From Haloterrigena alkaliphila (lineage in GTDB: Archaea > Halobacteriota > Halobacteria > Halobacteriales > Natrialbaceae): a stretch of 64,000 nt of DNA. Numbering within the stretch: position 1 is the stretch's first letter; each line of letters opens with the position of its first letter. The notes under the pieces were generated by a model that saw only the letters and a program-made list of their open reading frames with translations, made no database searches and had not been told where the DNA came from. This document shows positions 29,958-37,956 of this stretch, in pieces. Position numbers and translations under genes: made by a program. The stretch lies in NCBI RefSeq assembly GCF_017352155.2, contig NZ_CP071462.1, positions 868,001 to 932,000 of the forward strand, read 5' to 3'.

Positions 29958-30539
29958 TCAGGCCGGTCGAACCGACCGGTGGGTGAACGGCCCGATCCTG
30001 ACGTAGCGCCGACGGCGACGCGGTTCGAAGCCGCGGCGCTCGAACAGGGCCCGGGAGGGGCTGTTGTCGAGCGCGACCAGCGCGGTGGCGCGCTCGGCGC
30101 CGCGTTCGCTGGCCATCCGGCAGGCCGCCTCGACCATCGCCGTCGCGATGCCGCGGTTCCGGTGGTCCGGCGCGACGAAGACGCGCCGGATGTACGCCCC
30201 CTCGAACGCCAGCGTCCGCTCGAGCGGGTGAATCTCGTGGGTCGGGTCGATCGAGCAAAACAGGTATCCGCGGGGTCGCCCGTCCTCGAGCGCGGCGACG
30301 ACCAGTTCGCCGGGCGCGAGTTCGTCGACGGGCGCGTCCAGCGGCGCCACCCGCGAGGGATCGCAGCTCTCGACTGCGTACTCGGTCGCTCCGCCGTCGA
30401 CGGACGTGTGCTCTTCCGTCGCGTCCTCGAGCGCGGCGACGTACTCGATCATCACCGTCGCGGTGAGTCCGACCCGTGCGAGGGCGTCGTAGACGGCGCG
30501 ACCGTACCGGTTTCGCGTCAGTCCCCACAGCGGTGGCAT
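29958..30539 (-). CDS. GNAT family N-acetyltransferase
   Basis: A 193-residue acetyl-CoA-dependent acyltransferase. The acetyl-CoA pyrophosphate loop is RRVFVAPDHRNRGIATAMVE (~117-136), with the preceding GYLFCSIDPTHEIHP strand and the C-terminal ALVALDNSPSRALFERRGFE (~150-169) typical of GNAT folds. An N-terminal ~60-residue region (MPPLWGLTRNRYGRAVYDAL) is an extension beyond the minimal domain. The acceptor (protein, amino sugar or small molecule) is unknown. It stands between the phosphatidyltransferase and ABC permease genes with clear gaps. Confidence 0.88.
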   Translation of the reverse strand: MPPLWGLTRNRYGRAVYDALARVGLTATVMIEYVAALEDATEEHTSVDGGATEYAVESCDPSRVAPLDAPVDELAPGELVVAALEDGRPRGYLFCSIDPTHEIHPLERTLAFEGAYIRRVFVAPDHRNRGIATAMVEAACRMASERGAERATALVALDNSPSRALFERRGFEPRRRRRYVRIGPFTHRSVRPA

Positions 30540-30629
30540 CGGGAGTGGATTTCTCGGCGGTCGGGATAAGGTATCGGGTCGACGACAGCAGCGCGGCGTG
30601 ACCGCAGGGTTCGGAGCGGTTCCTCCGGG

Positions 30630-32306
30630 CTACTCGAGCGTGTACCAGTCGAAGCGCTCGACCGCGTAGAGGTACGAGACGACCGGTGCGAGCAGGCCGC
30701 CAATGAGGACCGCCCACGCGGTGAGCGTGATCCCGCGGGCGGAGACCGACACCGTCGGCGTGGGCGCCCAGGTCGAGACCGCCTCGAGCGTGCCGGCGAT
30801 CAGTTCGGGCGAGTCGACGTAGAGCACGAGCGCGGCGACCGCCGGGAGCATGATCGCGAGCGAGTAGATGATGAAGGCAGTTTTGCTCGGCATCACCGCC
30901 TCGCGGTTGTTCGTGACCTTGACGCTGCCGAAGCGGGGGACGACGGTTCCGATCCCCGACGCGAGCGCCGGGGTCACGACGGCACCGACGGTGGTGGCCG
31001 CGACCAGCGCGGCCGTCCGCTCGAACGAGAGCGGACTGACGACCCCGAGGGCCAGCGAGACGAGGAAAGCGATTGGCGCGGCGACGAGCGCCCCGGCGAC
31101 CACCAGCCCCGTGATCGCTTGCCGACCGGAGATGGTCGAGGTCATCACGGCCGGCAGTCCCCGGCCGAGATCGCCCAGCGGGTTGAGCGTGAACAGGGCG
31201 CCGGCGGCCCAGACGACGTACAGCGAGAGGATGACCGCCACGTGGGTGGGGACCGTCCCGGTCTGGACGATCTCCTGGATGAACGCGATCATCCCGAACA
31301 GCGGATAGGCGGCGTAGGCCAACCGGATCGGTGCTCGCTTGGTCCGGCGAATCGCCGTGACCGTCACCGATCGAATCGGTCGTGGAAGGCCCCGTGAGAG
31401 GACCCCATCGAGATCGAATCGACTCGACGCGGTCTCGTCCCCGCTCTCCGTCGATTCCTCGCTGTCCTCGAAGCGGGCGGGATCGGCGAACCAGTGTCGT
31501 CCCGCGGCGACGACGGCGAGACCGAACGCGGCCGTGCTGAGGACCGCCGTCCCGGCGACCGTGCCGGCGATCGCGAGACTCGAGGCGGGGACGTTCGGGA
31601 CGCCGGCCAGCAGGATGTGGCCGGGCCAGCCCAGCGGGCTGTCCTGCAGGGCCGTGAACAGCCGCGAGACGACGAGATCGAAGCCGCCCGTGATGATCGC
31701 ACCGAAGTAGAGCACCCAGAAGCCGACGAACACGAGCACCCGATAGCGGGCGATCGGTTCGTAGACGGTGACCAGATGTTTGATACAGATCCCGATCAGG
31801 AACCCGATCGGAACGGCCGTCACGAGCAACAGGCAGACCAGCAGCGGGGCGAGGAGGGCAGGGAGGATCGTCCCTGCACCGTAGGCGAACGCGCCCCCGA
31901 GCAGTATCGCACCCGGGACGAACCAGACCGCGAACATGAGGATCTCGGCGCCGATGAGGCCGACCGTGACGTTCCGGAGCGACGTCGACGTGAGCAGGAA
32001 CGCCGGCTTATCCGGATCGGCAGCCGTCGTAAACGCCCGAATGGCCGTCAGGAAGACCAGAAAGATCCAGCCGACCGCGATGCCTCCCGAGACGAGATCC
32101 GTCGCCAGCGAGGCGTCCGCCGCGGAGATCCCCTCGGCGAACCGTTCGCCGAGTTCGGGAAGCAGATAGCCGGCGGCGGCCGAGACGATGCCGATCAGGA
32201 ACAGCGCGAGCAGCGCCATCGTGACCAGCTTCGTCCGGTCGTTCGAGACCGCTCGAGTCGTCCGCCGGAACTCCGTTCGAGCGACGAGAAGCGACGTCCG
32301 GACCAT
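30630..32306 (-). CDS. ABC-2 type transporter permease
   Basis: A 558-residue membrane protein with about twelve hydrophobic segments and a central cytosolic charged loop (PARFEDSEESTESGDETASS, ~270-290). Overall layout and the divergent neighbour encoding an ABC ATPase suggest an ABC-2/Nat-type exporter permease. The N-terminus (VRTSLLVARTEFRRTTRAVS) resembles the amphipathic start of such permeases. The substrate is unknown. It and the ATPase are transcribed away from each other across a 259-base spacer, which is unusual for a permease/ATPase pair and may allow separate control. Confidence 0.85.
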   Translation of the reverse strand: MVRTSLLVARTEFRRTTRAVSNDRTKLVTMALLALFLIGIVSAAAGYLLPELGERFAEGISAADASLATDLVSGGIAVGWIFLVFLTAIRAFTTAADPDKPAFLLTSTSLRNVTVGLIGAEILMFAVWFVPGAILLGGAFAYGAGTILPALLAPLLVCLLLVTAVPIGFLIGICIKHLVTVYEPIARYRVLVFVGFWVLYFGAIITGGFDLVVSRLFTALQDSPLGWPGHILLAGVPNVPASSLAIAGTVAGTAVLSTAAFGLAVVAAGRHWFADPARFEDSEESTESGDETASSRFDLDGVLSRGLPRPIRSVTVTAIRRTKRAPIRLAYAAYPLFGMIAFIQEIVQTGTVPTHVAVILSLYVVWAAGALFTLNPLGDLGRGLPAVMTSTISGRQAITGLVVAGALVAAPIAFLVSLALGVVSPLSFERTAALVAATTVGAVVTPALASGIGTVVPRFGSVKVTNNREAVMPSKTAFIIYSLAIMLPAVAALVLYVDSPELIAGTLEAVSTWAPTPTVSVSARGITLTAWAVLIGGLLAPVVSYLYAVERFDWYTLE

Positions 32307-32536
32307 CAGCGATCACCTCCGACTCGCGACCGAGGTGGCGTGTCAGGGACCATGGTCGGGAGCGCGTCGTGCATCCGGAAAATAATTTGGATTTTGTCAT
32401 GCTACGGGTCCGGTCGAGCGGACCGGATTCCCGCGACGCTCGCAGCCCGACGGCGACCGCGACGCTCGAACCTCTGGCGACGCTTGCGACCTGGAGGGAC
32501 CCGACGGTGGGCCGTAGTCGCGAGAAATGACATACC

Positions 32537-32546
32537 TTTAATTATA
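32537..32546 (+). promoter_or_regulatory. TATA box of the ABC ATPase gene
   Basis: TTTAATTATA lies 20-29 bases upstream of the ATG at 32566, a strong match to a haloarchaeal leaderless promoter in an otherwise GC-rich region. Confidence 0.6.
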
Positions 32547-32565
32547 TTCGGGCGAAGGAAATCGT

Positions 32566-33354
32566 ATGAGCCCTGCCGACGCCCCCGCCATCGAGACCGA
32601 CGGGCTGACGAAACGCTACGGCGAGACGACCGCCGTCTCGGACCTGACGATGACCGTCGACCGCGGGACCGTCTACGGCTTTCTGGGACCCAACGGCGCG
32701 GGGAAGACGACGACGATGCGGATGCTGACGACGCTGGTGCGACCGACCGCGGGCACGGCACGGGTCGTCGGTAATCCGATCACGGACCGCGAGTCCGTCA
32801 CGCCCCACATCGGCTACCTCCCGGAGGAGCCGCCGATCTACGACGAACTCACCGGCCGCGAACAGCTCGAGTACGCCGCCGGCCTGCGCGATCTGCCGGA
32901 GGCGGAGTCGTCCGAGCGGATCGAATCGATGCTCGAGCGGTTCGACCTGCTCGAGGACGCCGACCGCCGCATCGAGGGCTACTCGAAGGGGATGCGCCAG
33001 AAGGTCGGCGTCATCCAGGCCGTGTTGCACGAACCCGCCGTGGCCTTCCTCGACGAACCGACGAGCGGACTCGATCCCCGCGCCGCCCGGACGATGCGGG
33101 ACACGATCGCCGACCTCGCGGATCAGCGGATGACCATCTTCCTCTCGACGCACATCCTCCCCGTCGTCGACGAACTGGCCGACGAAATCGGGGTCCTCCA
33201 CGACGGCGAACTGGTCGCGCAGGGCGACCCCGAGACGCTGAAATCGCGCGCCGAGACCGGCGAGGCTCGCAGTCTGGAGGACGCGTTCCTCGAGATCACC
33301 CAGGAGACCCCCGAGCAGCCGTCAGAACCGTCGGCCGGGGCGCCGGCGGAGTGA
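32566..33354 (+). CDS. ABC transporter ATP-binding protein
   Basis: A 262-residue ATPase subunit. Walker A is GPNGAGKTTT (~43-52), the Q-loop region IGYLPEEPPIYDELTG (~82-97), the signature YSKGMRQKVGV (~141-151), Walker B AVAFLDEPTSGLDP (~160-173) and the H-switch STHILPVVDELAD (~196-208). The order and the short C-terminal extension fit ABC-2 exporter ATPases (CcmA/DrrA-like). The last ~25 residues are disordered, and the DNA around the stop carries a small direct duplication. The likely partner is the divergent permease next door. Confidence 0.93.
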   Translation: MSPADAPAIETDGLTKRYGETTAVSDLTMTVDRGTVYGFLGPNGAGKTTTMRMLTTLVRPTAGTARVVGNPITDRESVTPHIGYLPEEPPIYDELTGREQLEYAAGLRDLPEAESSERIESMLERFDLLEDADRRIEGYSKGMRQKVGVIQAVLHEPAVAFLDEPTSGLDPRAARTMRDTIADLADQRMTIFLSTHILPVVDELADEIGVLHDGELVAQGDPETLKSRAETGEARSLEDAFLEITQETPEQPSEPSAGAPAE

Positions 33355-33396
33355 CGCCAGCCGTCGGAACCGTCGGCCGAGTGACGCCGGCAGTCT

Positions 33397-33771
33397 TCAA
33401 GCCGGATCGAAGACCCCGCGTCGAAGCCCCTCTCGAACGGGGTCGTGTTCGGCGTCGGTCGGCGGCGGACTCGTGACGAGCAACGCCTCGAGTCGCTCGT
33501 CGGCTGCGGCCCGCACGCCGCGGTCGACGTCGGCCGGAACCGCGATCACGTCCCCGGGTTCGACCGCGTGCTCGGCGTCGCCCTCGCGGACGAGTCCCCG
33601 CCCGGACCGGACGTGAATCGCGACGTCGCTGCCCGGGGCGTGAACCGGAATGAACTGCCCCGGCTCGAAGTAGCCGAGCACGACCTTCTGTCGGTCGCTC
33701 TCGAAGACGGTTCGTGCGGTGAATCGATCGTCGTCGTACGTTCGTTCGGCGTCGAAATCGGTGGCTGGCAT
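33397..33771 (-). CDS. Cupin-domain protein
   Basis: A 124-residue single cupin barrel. The first cupin motif region is YFEPGQFIPVHAPGSDVAIH (~34-53) and the second HAVEPGDVIAVPADVDRGV (~68-86). Some canonical His ligands are present (H44, H52, H68) but the spacing is loose, so metal binding is uncertain. A strong ribosome-binding site (GGAGG, spacing about 7) precedes the ATG, which is unusual here because most neighbours look leaderless. A 20-base palindrome sits 15 bases before the start, so expression is probably repressor-controlled. Confidence 0.85.
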   Translation of the reverse strand: MPATDFDAERTYDDDRFTARTVFESDRQKVVLGYFEPGQFIPVHAPGSDVAIHVRSGRGLVREGDAEHAVEPGDVIAVPADVDRGVRAAADERLEALLVTSPPPTDAEHDPVREGLRRGVFDPA

Positions 33772-33785
33772 CGTTTTTCCTCCTC

Positions 33786-33805
33786 GGTTTAGGTGGACCT
33801 AAACC
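33786..33805. promoter_or_regulatory. 20-base palindromic operator upstream of the cupin gene
   Basis: GGTTTAGGT and ACCTAAACC flank a 2-base centre (GG) to form a perfect 9+9 inverted repeat. It lies 15 bases upstream of the cupin ATG at 33771, beside its Shine-Dalgarno sequence. The TTAGGT..ACCTAA half-sites recall those of DtxR-family metal repressors; this is a resemblance only. Confidence 0.55.
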
Positions 33806-33929
33806 CGTGGTAGATGGATACGCGTCTCCACGGATCGGTGTTCCCCCGAACGTGTTCCCTGCGCCGGACTCGAGGGGGCCGGGGACTCGAGTCCGACATT
33901 CCTAAGCGCGCGGACTCTGTGGTTCGGGT

Positions 33930-36503
33930 ATGGAGTATCACGAGGCGGCGGACTTTTTATTCGATCTGCGGCGGTTCCGTCCGAAACCCGGGACGGAATC
34001 GACGGCGCGGCTGCTGGCCCACCTCGGCGACCCCCACGAGACGGTCGATTTCGTCCAGATCGCCGGCTCCAACGGAAAGGGGAGCACGGCGCGGATGGTC
34101 GAACGCAGCCTCCGAGAGGCCGGCCTCTCCGTCGGCCTCTACACCTCGCCGCACCTCGAGGACCTCCGCGAACGGGTCCGCGTCGACGGGCGCAAGATCC
34201 CCCGCTCTGCGGTCTGTGCGTACGTCGAGGCCGCTCGCGACTACGTCACCGACCGCGCCGCCGACGGCGAGTCGCCCACCTTCTTCGAGACGATGACCGC
34301 GATGGCCCTCTGGCAGTTCGGCCGCGAGGACGTCGACGTGGCCGTCCTCGAGGTCGGCATCGGCGGCAAGTACGACGCCACGAGCGTCGTCGATCCGGTC
34401 GCGAGCGCGGTGACCAGCGTCACGCTCGAGCACACGGGCATCCTGGGCGATACCGAGGAAGAGATCGCCCGCGACAAGGCTCACGTCGCCCCGGCCGACG
34501 CGCCGCTGGTGACCGGCGTCACGGGCGGCGCCCTCGAGGCGGTCCGCGACGTCGCCGGCGACGTGGTGACGGTCGGCGTCTCGGACGCGGACGGGAGCGA
34601 GGACGGGAACGCCGAGCCGGACGTCCGGGTCACCTACGGCGGCCGCGCCAACCACACCGAGGCCGCCGTCACCGTCGAATCCGACGACTGGCGCCTCGAG
34701 ACCCGGATCCCGCTGCCGGGCGCCCACCAGGCCGAGAACGCGGGGATCGCGGCCGTGCTGGCCCGGCAGGTCGCCGACATCTCGGACGAAGACCTGGCTC
34801 GCGGACTGCGAAACGCCCACTGGCCGGGCCGGTTCGAAGTGATCGAGACCGATCCGCTGGTGATTCTGGACGGCGCGCACAACCCCGGCGCCTGCGAACC
34901 GCTCGCGGCGACGCTCGCGACCTACGACTACGACCGCCTCTCGCTGGTCTTCGGCGCGATGCACGACAAGGACCACCGCGAGATGGCCGCGGCGCTGCCG
35001 ACGCCCGACTCCGTATTCGCGAGCGAACCGTCGCTCGACCGCGCCGAGGATCGGGACGTGCTCGCGGCGGTCTTCCGGGACGCCGGGGTCGACGACGTGC
35101 GGACGACCCCGACCGTTCGGGGGGGCCTCGAGACCGCGCTGGCCGACGCCGACGCGGACGACTGCGTGCTCGTCACCGGATCGCTGTTCGCGGTCGCGGA
35201 GGCCCGCTCGCGCTGGACGAGCGCCGGCGTGCCCAAACGGATTCGGGACCGCGAGGACGCCCGCGACGCGCTCGCGAAGGCGGACGTTCCGGACGCGGAC
35301 GGCTCCCGCCTGCAGGACGACGCCGTCCACCGCGTGGTCAAACGCTCGATGGGCGCCCGGCAGGCGACGGCGGTCAAACAGGAACTGCTGCGCCTCGGCG
35401 GCGAGTGCGCCCTCTCGGGGCGCCAGCGCGAGGAGGAGCGCGTCGACGCCGTGCTGATGGGGACCCGATCGCAGTTCGAGCGCCTCCTCGAGACGCTCGA
35501 GTCGGGGGCCGACGACCGGTCGGCCGACACGGCGGCCCTCGCGGCGGACCTCCGGGAGACGCTCGGATTCGACCCGGAAGACGCGAGCGCGGCGTCGAAC
35601 GCGGATACGGTCGTGGCCGCTGACGCGGACGCGAGCACGGCGAGTTCGGCCAGTACAGTGGATTCGAGCGACGCGAGTTCGCGCTACCCGTGGCACGACC
35701 GCACCGCGGTGATGGGCATCCTCAACGTCACGCCCGACAGCTTCCACGACGGCGGCGAGTACGCCGGCCTCGAGGACGCCGCGGCCCGCGCCGAAGCCAT
35801 GATCGAGGCGGGCGTCGACGTGATCGACGTCGGCGGCGAGTCGACCCGGCCCGGCGCCGATCCCGTCCCCACCGAGGAGGAGATCGACCGCGTCGTCCCC
35901 GTCGTCGAGCGGATCGCCGGTCTCGACGCGCTGGTCTCGATCGATACCCGGAAAGCCGCCGTCGCCGAGGCCGCCCTCGAGGCCGGCGCCGATATTATCA
36001 ACGACGTCTCGGGGCTCGAGGACCCCGAGATGCGGTTCGTCGTCGCCGACCACGACGCGGCGCTGGTCGTGATGCACAGCATCGACGCGCCGGTCGTGCC
36101 GGGCCGGGACGTCGAGTACGATGACGTCGTCGAGGACGTCATCGACCAGCTCTCCGAGCGGGTTCTGCTCGCCGAAAAGGCCGGAGTCGACCGCGAGGAC
36201 ATCGTCGTCGACCCCGGGATCGGCTTCGGCAAGTCCGCCCGCGAGGCCTTCGAGATGCTCGGCCGGACCGACGAGTTCCACGCGCTGGGCTGTCCGGTCC
36301 TGATCGGCCACTCCCACAAGTCGATGTTCGCCCACGTCGACCGCGAGGCCGGCGAGCGCGGGGCGGCGACCGTCGCGGCGAGTGCGATCGCGGCCGACCG
36401 CGGCGCCGACGTCGTCCGGATTCACGACGTTCCCGAGAACGTCGCCGCGGTCCGGACGGCCCTGGCGGCGCGGGATCCGGAGCGGTTCGACTGGCGGCCC
36501 TGA
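33930..36503 (+). CDS. folCP: Bifunctional dihydrofolate synthase / dihydropteroate synthase (FolC-FolP fusion)
   Basis: An 857-residue fusion in folate synthesis. Residues ~1-425 are FolC (Mur-ligase-like): P-loop IAGSNGKGSTARM (~45-57), TSPHLEDLRERVRVDG (~71-86) and ILDGAHNPGACE (~311-322); it adds glutamate to dihydropteroate. Residues ~590-857 are FolP (TIM barrel): GILNVTPDSFHDGG (~594-607), DVIDVGGESTRPGADP (~630-645) and VLIGHSHKSMF; it joins pterin pyrophosphate to p-aminobenzoate. Between them is a ~160-residue region including VVKRSMGARQATAVKQELLR whose function I do not know. Such FolC-FolP fusions are established in haloarchaea. Confidence 0.95.
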   Translation: MEYHEAADFLFDLRRFRPKPGTESTARLLAHLGDPHETVDFVQIAGSNGKGSTARMVERSLREAGLSVGLYTSPHLEDLRERVRVDGRKIPRSAVCAYVEAARDYVTDRAADGESPTFFETMTAMALWQFGREDVDVAVLEVGIGGKYDATSVVDPVASAVTSVTLEHTGILGDTEEEIARDKAHVAPADAPLVTGVTGGALEAVRDVAGDVVTVGVSDADGSEDGNAEPDVRVTYGGRANHTEAAVTVESDDWRLETRIPLPGAHQAENAGIAAVLARQVADISDEDLARGLRNAHWPGRFEVIETDPLVILDGAHNPGACEPLAATLATYDYDRLSLVFGAMHDKDHREMAAALPTPDSVFASEPSLDRAEDRDVLAAVFRDAGVDDVRTTPTVRGGLETALADADADDCVLVTGSLFAVAEARSRWTSAGVPKRIRDREDARDALAKADVPDADGSRLQDDAVHRVVKRSMGARQATAVKQELLRLGGECALSGRQREEERVDAVLMGTRSQFERLLETLESGADDRSADTAALAADLRETLGFDPEDASAASNADTVVAADADASTASSASTVDSSDASSRYPWHDRTAVMGILNVTPDSFHDGGEYAGLEDAAARAEAMIEAGVDVIDVGGESTRPGADPVPTEEEIDRVVPVVERIAGLDALVSIDTRKAAVAEAALEAGADIINDVSGLEDPEMRFVVADHDAALVVMHSIDAPVVPGRDVEYDDVVEDVIDQLSERVLLAEKAGVDREDIVVDPGIGFGKSAREAFEMLGRTDEFHALGCPVLIGHSHKSMFAHVDREAGERGAATVAASAIAADRGADVVRIHDVPENVAAVRTALAARDPERFDWRP

Positions 36504-36647
36504 TCGCGGTGATCGATCGGCGTTCGGTCGGCTCACGGCGGCGACCGACCGTCGTCCCGCCGACAGTCAGTTTCAGTTGCCGGTCCAAGGTTCAACCGTC
36601 CGGAGCGAGTACTGCCATCGAGCGCAGCGAGCGCGGAGGATCATCCA

Positions 36648-37409
36648 ATGTCTGAGGAACCCGATCACGATCTGGCGACGGAACTCCCGACGGACGCGGT
36701 GGAGAAACTCGACGAATACGACGCGAAAGAGCCGGTGGAGGCGGTCACGTCGGCCGTCGGCGGCGACAGGAAGACCGTGCTGGCGCTGCTCGGCGGCGGC
36801 GTGTTGCTCCTGTCGGCGCTCAAATCGCTCCGGAAGGGACGGTTGCGCGGCGTTCTGAAGGCTGGCGCCGCGGCCGGCCTGCTCCGCTACGGGCTCCGGA
36901 ACCGCGGCTCGAGCGAGCCCGAGACGTTCGAGCCGACGTTTGACGAGATCGAGGGCGGAAGCGACGAGAAGGACGTCTCCGATGCGGCCCACGCGGCGGC
37001 CGATCGCCCCGACTCCGGGCAGGAATCCCAGATCGACGCCGAGGGCGACGTCCACGAGTCGGCACAGCTCGGCGACGAGGGCGAGACGGGCTCGCGCGTC
37101 GAGTTCACCGACGACACGGATATGGAAGAGACGCGAACGAAACCGGATTCCGTCGGCGACGAAGAGGATCCCCGCCGGGACACGGACGAAGACGGCGACG
37201 AGCCGGTCGAGGTCGACGTCTCCGATACGGCCATGGCCGAGGAGACCAGCGAGGCGACGGGCCCCGATCCGGAACAGGCCCAGCCCGCCCAGACCGACGC
37301 GATCGAACCCGAGGAGACCCCCGACGCGGACGCCTCGGACATGAAAGTCGAACCGGGCGAGGAGGCCGACAGCACCGACGAAGACGAGTCCGAGGACGAG
37401 GAGGAGTAA
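36648..37409 (+). CDS. Membrane-anchored protein with long acidic tail
   Basis: A 253-residue haloarchaeal protein of unknown function. Residues ~1-40 are polar, followed by one hydrophobic segment (TVLALLGGGVLLLSALKS, ~44-61), a basic patch (LRKGRLRGVLKAG), a short second hydrophobic stretch (~70-82) and then ~165 residues of highly acidic, probably disordered sequence rich in Asp, Glu and Thr. The layout suggests a membrane anchor with a cytosolic or external polyacidic tail. A GGAGG-like ribosome-binding site (GGAGGATCATCCA) precedes the ATG. A T-run at 37439-37443 ends the unit. Confidence 0.75.
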   Translation: MSEEPDHDLATELPTDAVEKLDEYDAKEPVEAVTSAVGGDRKTVLALLGGGVLLLSALKSLRKGRLRGVLKAGAAAGLLRYGLRNRGSSEPETFEPTFDEIEGGSDEKDVSDAAHAAADRPDSGQESQIDAEGDVHESAQLGDEGETGSRVEFTDDTDMEETRTKPDSVGDEEDPRRDTDEDGDEPVEVDVSDTAMAEETSEATGPDPEQAQPAQTDAIEPEETPDADASDMKVEPGEEADSTDEDESEDEEE

Positions 37410-37425
37410 CGTCGAGTCGCGCGAG

Positions 37426-37443
37426 ACGTCGATCCGTCTTTTT
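37426..37443 (+). terminator. T-rich terminator
   Basis: T5 at 37439-37443 follows a short GACGTCGATCCGTC stretch about 30 bases after the stop codon of the acidic membrane protein gene. Confidence 0.45.
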
Positions 37444-37491
37444 CCGGTAGCGTACCCTCCTCGAACGTGGTCGAGCGCGCTTACGGTTCGA

Positions 37492-37752
37492 CTACGAGCG
37501 GCGGCGCTCCCGGGCGCCCTCCTCACGGGCCGCCTCCCGAGCCGACTGCCAGCCGAAGAGAATGGATGCGGGAAGGGCGATCGCGACGACCGCGAGCAGG
37601 AGGCCGGCGATCGCCGTCCAGCGAGGAATGTGGCCCACGTCGAGCGATGGGGCGGTGACGGTCTCGAGGACGACGACCGCCGCGGCCCCGATCGCGACGA
37701 GCGTGAACAGGAGGACGGCGAGCTCGATGAGTCGGGTCCCGGAATCGGCCAT
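37492..37752 (-). CDS. Small two-helix membrane protein
   Basis: An 86-residue protein, start at 37752 (MADSGTRLIELAVLL). Two membrane helices lie at ~8-30 and ~43-66, with the intervening loop TVTAPSLDVGHIPRW. The C-terminus is strongly charged (SAREAAREEGARERRRS) and presumably cytosolic. The upstream open frame starting 127 codons earlier is not protein-like. No family recognised. It is convergent with the acidic membrane protein and divergent from the aldo/keto reductase. Confidence 0.7.
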   Translation of the reverse strand: MADSGTRLIELAVLLFTLVAIGAAAVVVLETVTAPSLDVGHIPRWTAIAGLLLAVVAIALPASILFGWQSAREAAREEGARERRRS

Positions 37753-37786
37753 ACCCGCGCTTGTCAGTACGCGGGCATAACGGTTC

Positions 37787-37831
37787 GGATCAGGTGCGTC
37801 CGAATCGGGTGCGTCCGGATCGGGTGCGTCG
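37787..37831. repeat. Three tandem 15-base repeats
   Basis: Units at 37787-37801, 37802-37816 and 37817-37831 read GGATCAGGTGCGTCC, GAATCGGGTGCGTCC and GGATCGGGTGCGTCG. They lie in the divergent spacer between the two-helix membrane protein and the aldo/keto reductase, about 125 bases before the latter's start. Confidence 0.8.
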
Positions 37832-37956
37832 GCGGGTCCGGTAGCGATCCCGCGTCGATGGAATCGGTCTCGAGCGACGACGACTCCCCATCGATTTCGG
37901 GATCCGAAATGCGGCATTCCCCACACGATAAGTTCCCTCGATCCGAACGCGTGCAC

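Noticed and set aside
33957-36536. An 859-residue open frame opposite folCP
   Set aside because: Antisense mirror of the fusion gene, with no homology or domain pattern.
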